Source: Temnopleurus reevesii (taxonomy: Eukaryota > Echinodermata > Echinoidea > Temnopleuroida > Temnopleuridae). Taken from it: a stretch of 10,947 nt of DNA. Each line of letters starts with the position of its first letter. Position 1 is the first letter of the stretch. A model generated the notes under the pieces. It did not search any database and was not told the origin of the DNA. It saw nothing but the letters and a program-made list of their open reading frames with translations. A program made the translations under genes and the position numbers. The stretch lies in NCBI GenBank assembly GCA_036244855.1, contig BQKZ01001492.1, positions 8,117 to 19,063 on the forward strand, written 5' to 3'. This document shows, one piece after another, positions 6,086 to 10,947 of this stretch.

Positions 6086-6756
6086 CACCATTGTATAAAG
6101 TCTCATCTGGTACTAATACGCCATCAACTTCTGACTCGACGTACGAGCCGTTAGCACAAAACTCATCAAATACTTTTCCTTACACGTCCCAAACTTCCAT
6201 TAGAGTGCCATCGAATACCACGAAAAGTTTCATAACATCAACAGAGATTGTGCAAACCGCGAGTGACGTAAGTAACTCTTCCGGGGCAACCGACATCACA
6301 CCGACATCATCATCAACATCGTCATCATCATCATCAACATCATCGTCAAAATCGCCAGCGGAAGCGACGGCCATCTCAAGATCGGCGGGCATTACTGGGG
6401 AGATTTCTTCCATCGATGAAACAACCCGAGCTGAATTCGCGAGCGAAGAACCCACGCGCGCAATAAGCGCTGCCGCGGTGACGTTAACGATGGCGGACAG
6501 CCCGGTCGAAGTCGATTTCGACAAGCGGACGATCACCAACGACACGACCACGACAAACTCGTCGTCGGAGCTGCCAAAGATCCAATTCACTCTCTTCACC
6601 GACTGGTGGCATGCCACGATCCTTCTCGGGATCGAGGTCTTCTTCTACATCATCACTCTGTGTATCATCTACACAATGAGGAGGAATAACATCCGGTGGC
6701 CACAGGTCATGCAAGATGACTCGGATTCACAGTCAGATACGGAGCCTTTCGGATAG
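5974..6756 (+). CDS. Terminal exon of a Ser/Thr-rich single-pass membrane protein
   Basis: I do not recognise the family. Reading in phase 0 from the splice acceptor gives about 260 residues to the TAG at 6754-6756. Seen in order: a Ser/Thr-rich mucin-like region with long serine runs (6040-6360); a less repetitive, more acidic part (about 6355-6600); one hydrophobic span after TDWWHAT (about 6607-6678, with a Glu inside it); MRR on the inner side, agreeing with a type I orientation; and a tail of about 25 residues with the acidic, phosphorylatable stretch DDSDSQSDTEPFG. Several N-X-S/T sites precede the span. The exon is richer in GC than its flanks, especially after 6350, which supports coding. 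No in-frame ATG is needed, because earlier exons lie outside or were not identified; any start inside it (such as the GTG at 6040) is not a real initiation site. A role as a glycosylated surface protein is an inference from layout only. Confidence 0.75.
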   Translation, partial: VSSASSNHRTTKGHLPSSVSSYVPYTESSSSTSSPSSSPLYKVSSGTNTPSTSDSTYEPLAQNSSNTFPYTSQTSIRVPSNTTKSFITSTEIVQTASDVSNSSGATDITPTSSSTSSSSSSTSSSKSPAEATAISRSAGITGEISSIDETTRAEFASEEPTRAISAAAVTLTMADSPVEVDFDKRTITNDTTTTNSSSELPKIQFTLFTDWWHATILLGIEVFFYIITLCIIYTMRRNNIRWPQVMQDDSDSQSDTEPFG

Positions 6757-6897
6757 CTCCAGATCCGATGTCAACTTCAATATTAATTGACGAAGAGGTT
6801 ATACATGTAATTGATTATATTTGAGATCAATTATACCTAATTGGTATGAGCAGAAATGTTTTGTTTATTCCATCATAGCCGAAGCACTATTTTCATA
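6687..6897 (+). repeat. 211-bp repeat unit 1: coding end and 3' UTR
   Basis: The last 23 codons plus stop of the membrane-protein exon and about 140 bp of 3' UTR form the first unit of a direct repeat; the second unit starts at 6898. The shared landmarks are ACATCCGGTGGCCACAGG, GAGCCTTTCGGATA, the GAGGTTATAC stretch and GCACTA near the end. Confidence 0.8.
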
Positions 6898-7078
6898 TAA
6901 CATCCGGTGGCCACAGGTTATGCAAGATGACTCCGATTCACTGAGCCTTTCGGATAACTGCAGTTTCAATATCAACTTCGATAGTAATTGACGCAAACAG
7001 AGAGGTTATACTTAATTGAACCTGACTGATATAAGCAAAGTAATTGTTTCAGTTTTTGCTGAGGCACTAATATCATTA
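6898..7078 (+). pseudogene. Repeat unit 2: duplicated fragment of the exon end
   Basis: A direct repeat of 6687-6897. Read in the original frame it gives NIRWPQVMQDDSDS with only synonymous changes in two codons (GTC to GTT, TCG to TCC). A 10-base deletion then shifts the frame, so the native stop is lost and a TGA follows about 17 codons later. No splice acceptor precedes it and it lies behind the TAG of unit 1, so it is probably just 3' UTR. Confidence 0.75.
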
Positions 7079-7110
7079 TCTCAGCTGTATCATGTTTATG
7101 GAAACCGTTG

Positions 7111-7116
7111 ATTAAA
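7111..7116 (+). promoter_or_regulatory. Candidate poly(A) signal ATTAAA
   Basis: The common variant hexamer ATTAAA lies about 355 bp behind the stop codon at 6756. I see no AATAAA between 6757 and 7200. It is plausible but unproven as the 3' end signal of the membrane-protein gene. Confidence 0.4.
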
Positions 7117-7181
7117 GTACAATATGTATAGAAGGGTCATATAAAAGGGTTGCAGATGGAAATAGCGTCTTCTTAAACCTT

Positions 7182-7305
7182 AGTCACATAGGGCCTAGAA
7201 AGTAACACGATGCAATACGACTCTTTGTTCAGTTCACCGTTAGCTGCCTACGAACAAAGAGTCGTGTTGAATCGTATTGCATTCGGGGACACTTGGTATG
7301 TGACT
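7182..7305. repeat. Long imperfect hairpin
   Basis: Paired segments are 7182-7190 with 7297-7305 (9 bp), 7211-7219 with 7273-7281 (9 bp) and 7220-7230 with 7252-7262 (11 bp), around a loop of about 21 nt at 7231-7251. A 10-nt bulge (7263-7272) sits in the right arm. It contains TCGTGTT, complementary to 7204-7210, so the arms carry the same small blocks in a different order. The right arm is followed by GGGGCCTTAC (7307-7316), resembling the transposon end at 8067-8076. A foldback element is likely. Confidence 0.65.
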
Positions 7306-7351
7306 GGGGCCTTACATCAGGACAGCGGAAGCAACTTCGTTGTACGTTCGT

Positions 7352-8076
7352 GTAAGACCCCTTTCAGATCTAGGGCGTTAAACCAGTTTAACTGAAACAC
7401 TTGTAACGGCTATGATTTTAAATGGATAAGCGGTCAAGAAAGTGGGTTTCCAAACTGGTTTGGAATCCATTTCGCGAGGTATATTTTCGTGACCAGGAGT
7501 CAATTCAGCCGGTAATTTGAACGCTCGAGATTCGTGTAGCGGCCTTAAATGGTTCAATCTTCAGGTGATCTTGAATCACTCTCAAGAGTTATGCGTGTAG
7601 TCGTGTAATACCCCGTTCAGATCTACGACGTTAAACCACTTTAACGGAAACCAGTTTAACAGAAACTAGTTTAACGGCTAATTTGAACTAGATTAATGGT
7701 CAGGAAAGTGAACCTGCAAACTGGTTTGGAAATTTACGTCGCCAGGTAGATTGTCGTGACCAGGAGCCAGTTCAGCCGGTGATTTGAAAACGCTCGAGAT
7801 TAATGAAGCGGCCATAAGTGATATAATCCTCGGGTGACCTAGAATCACCATTAACATTGCATCGTAAGCATGGTAGGGCGCAACGGGGTTCGCGGGAAGA
7901 ACGTGACCAGCTATCTCTCCGTCGCGTGGCAACAGAGCCGTTTTGTGTGAAGTGGAGTTGAAATCAACTTCGTGGGCCTCTAGATCTGAACAGGACACAA
8001 ATGGCTATCCGGACCGGTTTCACAAACTAGTTTAGTAAAAGCCGCTTTTAAAAACTAAATCTCACCGGGGTCTTAC
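7352..8076. mobile_element. Composite non-autonomous DNA transposon with inverted ends
   Basis: The left end (7352-7373) begins GTAAGACCCC, and the right end (8055-8076) is its inverted counterpart with 4 mismatches in 22. Inside, a second end-like sequence GTAATACCCCGTTCAGATC starts at about 7604, and an inverted GTTCAGATCTAG lies at 7982-7994. The left 252 bp (7352-7603) and the next roughly 250 bp are diverged direct copies (shared GTGACCAGGAG, CAGCCGGT, AACGCTCGAGATT). No transposase reading frame was found; the 101-codon minus-strand frame at 7693-7998 shows no known motif. It is probably a MITE or internally deleted element that grew by nesting or internal duplication. Superfamily and target-site duplication are unresolved. 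Confidence 0.65.
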
Positions 8077-8330
8077 TCTGCCTCCATTGATGATCATTTA
8101 TGAACTTTGATAAAAATACCTCGATGCTAATTGGTTTAATCAAAGAGGCTTTTTTTTTTCATTTCAAATTCATGTTTTGTAAAATATATTGTATGATTGA
8201 TTTACTGTTCATGCTTGTAATGGCAAATACTGTTACTATACTGAGGCCGAAACATGCACGTGAAGTCAATGGAGTTATTCCACTTCGATCGTACTGCCTA
8301 ATCAAATCGGAATAGTTTGGGTTGTATACC
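8077..8330. other. AT-rich DNA, nothing recognised
   Basis: Between the transposon and the next repeat array there are only short frames on both strands (about 66-71 codons) that overlap each other and show no domain features. Confidence 0.5.
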
Positions 8331-8665
8331 TGTTGCCAATCAAGGAATCCAGTTTTCATACATTACTTGATGCTATGTCGGGCAAGCCTCGGCCAAGTTT
8401 TAGGTTGTCAAGAACAATATGTGTATATAGAATGCATAAAGTTTGCGTTTATAAGTAGACCCTTCCAAGTAAATAATTGGAATCTAGTTTTCATATATTG
8501 TTTACGGTATTGCAATGTCGGGAAAGCCCAGGGCAATCTTCTGGGTTGTCAAGAACAAGAGCAACCACCAGCCCCTTTTGGAAATTCTGAAAAAGAATGA
8601 TCTATCTTTTTATGGTCTCTCAGTCAAGCATGTTGCCAAATTCTATTTTCATTAATACGTTGAAT
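8331..8665. repeat. Diverged tandem repeat, period about 140 bp
   Basis: Unit 1 (8331-8420) and unit 2 (about 8466-8560) share GAATC-AGTTTTCATA, ATGTCGGG-AAGCC and GGTTGTCAAGAACAA at offsets of 135-140 bp. A weak third unit begins at about 8629 (TGTTGCCAA, matching 8331, then TTTTCATTAATAC). A 92-codon frame spans units 1 and 2 but contains no known motif and is probably chance. Confidence 0.65.
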
Positions 8666-8699
8666 TTTTTCACCAGCCGATTGGAAAAAGAACTGTGCT

Positions 8700-9680
8700 T
8701 ATGAAATTACATCGCTCAAAAAATATTCTGTCCTTAAAAAGGTAACGAGTAGAAACGCTCAATGGACAGATGGATATGGAGTTTATTTCAGAGAAGATTA
8801 ACATCATAATCATGATAATGAATTTGGAGCAAATATTCGTTTCCTCATTATTTTTGGGTCGTGATTTTTTCACGTATCTTAGATTTACTGAATGTCTCTC
8901 CGAGCAGAGTGAATAGATCATCAAAATTTTGTTCAATTTCACTTTCCTCTATTTTTCTATTCTTTACCAATTATCTTTTATGAAGAATCTTTTTTTTTAC
9001 AAAAGAAAATGAATAGTTGTGTCTATAAATCTAAATTGTACAGTGCGCACAAGTTTTGTGTATCGAACAATTATTTAACACATGTATTTTTATAAATATT
9101 TTATATTATTATGTTGCATAAAAATGATAACTGAATGGTGTAATGTTACATATTTGAATCTTTTTTTATATTTTGTGCATTTCATTCGACTTTTAATTTC
9201 TGATTTTACTTTCCTTCATGGCACAATGCACATATTTTCCGTGTATTGATTTGATTCCATACATTTAATCCCATATAAAGAAAATACTTAGAGCTGAAGG
9301 GTTAATTGAATGTAATTATTAACAATTAAGTCGTCGGTTAAACATCAGTCTAACTATACCAACGATTATAATTACTTAATTGATGAAAATACTAATTATA
9401 TTATAAACGTTACTTTTGGCATAAGACGATTGTCACAATGGGCCAACCATGAAATAAAGATAATGGAGATCGTGCTAATGATAATAAATAGTTATACACG
9501 TATTGATAATTATAATTTAAGAGTCCTTGGACTAAATCGACATGAATTTTAATTTTTCAAATTGTTCTGTCAATTTGAGATAAATTACGGATTATATTCT
9601 TCCAACAAAGGCCCAAAAGAACTTATTGTATTGAAATGTGCATTAGAAAATCGATCCATTCATTGGTTTACTAATTGATT
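8700..9680. other. AT-rich intergenic DNA without a recognised gene
   Basis: About 1 kb of AT-rich sequence with T and A homopolymers and stops in all frames. A 90-codon minus-strand frame at 8670-8942 lacks any recognisable feature. No RNA gene or inverted ends were seen. Confidence 0.6.
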
Positions 9681-9681
9681 G

Positions 9682-9802
9682 CACTGCAAAAACGCTGGTG
9701 TTAAATTTAACAACAACCAGAATCTTTACAGGACCACACCAGAAAGGTGTTAAGATAACACCAGTTTAGAATCCATTTAATATATTTCAATACCACCTGG
9801 TG
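9682..9802. mobile_element. Palindromic MITE fragment with CACTGCAAAAA-type end
   Basis: CACTGCAAAAACGCTGGTGT (9682-9701) is followed by several direct and inverted forms of GGTGTTA, including a small hairpin at 9746-9762 (GGTGTTA, AGA, TAACACC) and GGTGTTGC at about 9798-9805. Ends of this kind with TGGTGTTAA palindromes occur in repeats of many animal genomes, from my general knowledge. The opposite end expected for a full element is not seen, so this is probably a fragment. Confidence 0.5.
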
Positions 9803-9805
9803 TTG

Positions 9806-10733
9806 CTGAGGAGCTTTTTTAAACTTGTGAACACGTTAAAAATTTGCCATAATGGCACTGTCACGATACTAACAATCTGTAATTTTTGTTTTGTTTTTAT
9901 TTCAATAATTTGTGCATTTACCATGAATTTTATTAATGTATAAACAATGTATCATCTGTTAATAAATGCACTGATAAGAACGTATGGAGCTGGTTTCGTG
10001 TACCTCTGTAGCGTTTATGACTCACCAAATCTCGCCAATGTAAAAAACGGAGGACGGAAACAGAGTTGAATCTTTAATGTATTTTGGGGGACTACTCCAT
10101 AGATTTGAAACTAGAAATTACCCCAGTCCATCACTTTTCCTATTCGGTGGTGTTTTTTTTATAATTTATTTGCTTTATTTTGTTCTTGTTTTTTTCATGT
10201 AAATCAAGAAAGCAAATAACTCAAGGAAGTATATTTTTCGTTCTATGCCATTACATTATTTTCACCTACACCCTTTCACCAAATCACCAGACGCTCAACC
10301 TGGGGCAAACACCCCCTCTTATTTATTTTTTTCACAAAGCAACAACAAAAAGCAGAAAAAGGCGGATTTGTTTTTGTTGTTGTTATTATTTTTTCTTATT
10401 TCGTTAAATTTCATTTTTCTTAATGATGGCATGCCTCGATATACCGAAGAAGCTTTCTTGTACAGCAATGCTAAAAATCACCCATCATCTGTTATGGTGA
10501 TAAGCTACGTCGATTGTATTAAAAGTGGTTCAATTAGAATGCAGAATGCAGAATATAATGTTGAATTCATCCGAAGCTTCGTATCTGTCAGATCGAATTA
10601 TACGAGTCTCTCATTTCTTCTGAGCTTAACTTAATATTTTAGCATTTAATATACCTGATCTGATCTCATGAAGGGCTGGATTGTGTGTAATTCCAGTTAT
10701 TTGTTAATCTGAAATCAATATTAATAACAGGAA
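9806..10733. other. AT-rich intergenic DNA, no supported gene
   Basis: The region includes an AATAAA at 9961-9966, a G5 run near 10085 and T-rich stretches. Frames of 129 codons (10245-10634) and 75 codons (10180-10407) overlap one another and are rich in Leu, Phe and Ser owing to T-rich DNA. No splice-linked exon or motif can be argued. Confidence 0.55.
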
Positions 10734-10750
10734 TCCCCCCCCCCTCTCTC

Positions 10751-10784
<34 letters not shown>

Positions 10785-10786
10785 AT
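10734..10786. repeat. Poly-C and CT microsatellite
   Basis: A run of C (10735-10743) followed by CT units to 10784, with one interruption (CC at about 10760). Confidence 0.95.
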
Positions 10787-10882
10787 TTATGTACATTCCC
10801 TTTCTTTTAAATGTTCTTATCTATGGCATTTCTGGTTATAGTTTCTGTTTGCGTTCACTCATGACACCCGACCCCACCCCAC

Positions 10883-10899
10883 CCCTCTCTCTCTCTCCC

Positions 10900-10934
<35 letters not shown>

Positions 10935-10947
10935 CCCCCTCCTTCCC
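10883..10947. repeat. CT microsatellite at the window end
   Basis: CT units interrupted by CCCTCA at about 10896-10902, continuing to 10931 and then C-rich pyrimidine sequence to the window edge. An ACCCC repeat (10868-10883) lies just before it. Confidence 0.95.

Noticed and set aside
6180..6617. 145-codon minus-strand frame opposite the exon
   Set aside because: It is a shadow of the Ser-rich plus-strand frame. Its Asp/Val runs are the complement of TCA/TCG codons, and the plus strand has the splice site, membrane span and stop.
7182..7305. A microRNA precursor
   Set aside because: The hairpin has a large bulge and shuffled arm blocks and lies beside transposon-like ends, so a foldback element is more likely without small-RNA data.
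7693..7998. 101-codon minus-strand frame inside the composite transposon
   Set aside because: No transposase motif such as a DDE/D pattern or zinc finger is visible, and the frame crosses an internal end-like motif. It is probably chance.
8670..8942. 90-codon minus-strand frame
   Set aside because: It lies in AT-rich DNA, with no recognisable motif and no support from context.
10245..10634. 129-codon frame near the right end
   Set aside because: It is rich in Leu, Phe and Ser from T-rich DNA, has no domain or signal, and overlaps another frame of similar size. I could not support it as a gene or exon.

Overview
The window looks like AT-rich, repeat-rich nuclear DNA from an invertebrate animal, probably marine and possibly an echinoderm or another invertebrate deuterostome. 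The evidence is a cluster of eukaryotic tRNA-Ala(AGC) genes with internal A/B boxes and oligo-T Pol III stops and no encoded CCA, a spliced terminal exon with a good 3' splice site, LINE 3' ends, non-autonomous DNA transposons with inverted ends, and long CT microsatellites. The species assignment is an inference. There is no sign of bacterial or viral coding.

Layout. Positions 1-3284 hold minus-strand tRNA-Ala(AGC) genes: five intact or nearly intact copies (6-78, 319-391, 1626-1698, 1908-1980, 3212-3284), one full-length but damaged copy (163-235), and two truncated 3' halves (495-551, 2084-2127). Between them lies non-coding DNA that occurs twice (290-1874 and 1876-3461). The first copy carries a MITE-like insert of about 207 bp (627-833). 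The second carries a LINE-like 3' tail (about 2128-2344). Positions 3462-3627 are a CT microsatellite and pyrimidine-rich DNA. A second duplicated block follows (3628-4931 and 4933-6085). Its first copy is interrupted by a 5'-truncated, CR1/L2-like LINE 3' end (4190-4576).

The only convincing protein-coding feature is the last exon of a plus-strand gene (5974-6756). It encodes a Ser/Thr-rich, mucin-like extracellular stalk, one membrane span and a short acidic cytoplasmic tail. A truncated copy of the start of this exon, including its splice acceptor, lies at 4820-4931. The end of the exon plus 3' UTR is partly duplicated just downstream (6898-7078). Positions 7182-8076 hold a long imperfect hairpin and a 725-bp composite inverted-repeat transposon. 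From about 8080 to the end the DNA is AT-rich with short tandem repeats, one palindromic MITE end and CT microsatellites; I see no gene there.

The main result concerns structure. Each of the two single undetermined bases (1875, 4932) falls exactly where one copy of a duplicated block stops and the other starts, and the broken ends match simple-repeat tracts in the partner copy. This is the pattern expected if overlapping contigs, perhaps the two haplotypes of a very heterozygous animal, were joined end to end. The apparent tandem duplications, and part of the tRNA gene count, may therefore be assembly artefacts. I found no convincing new molecular system.
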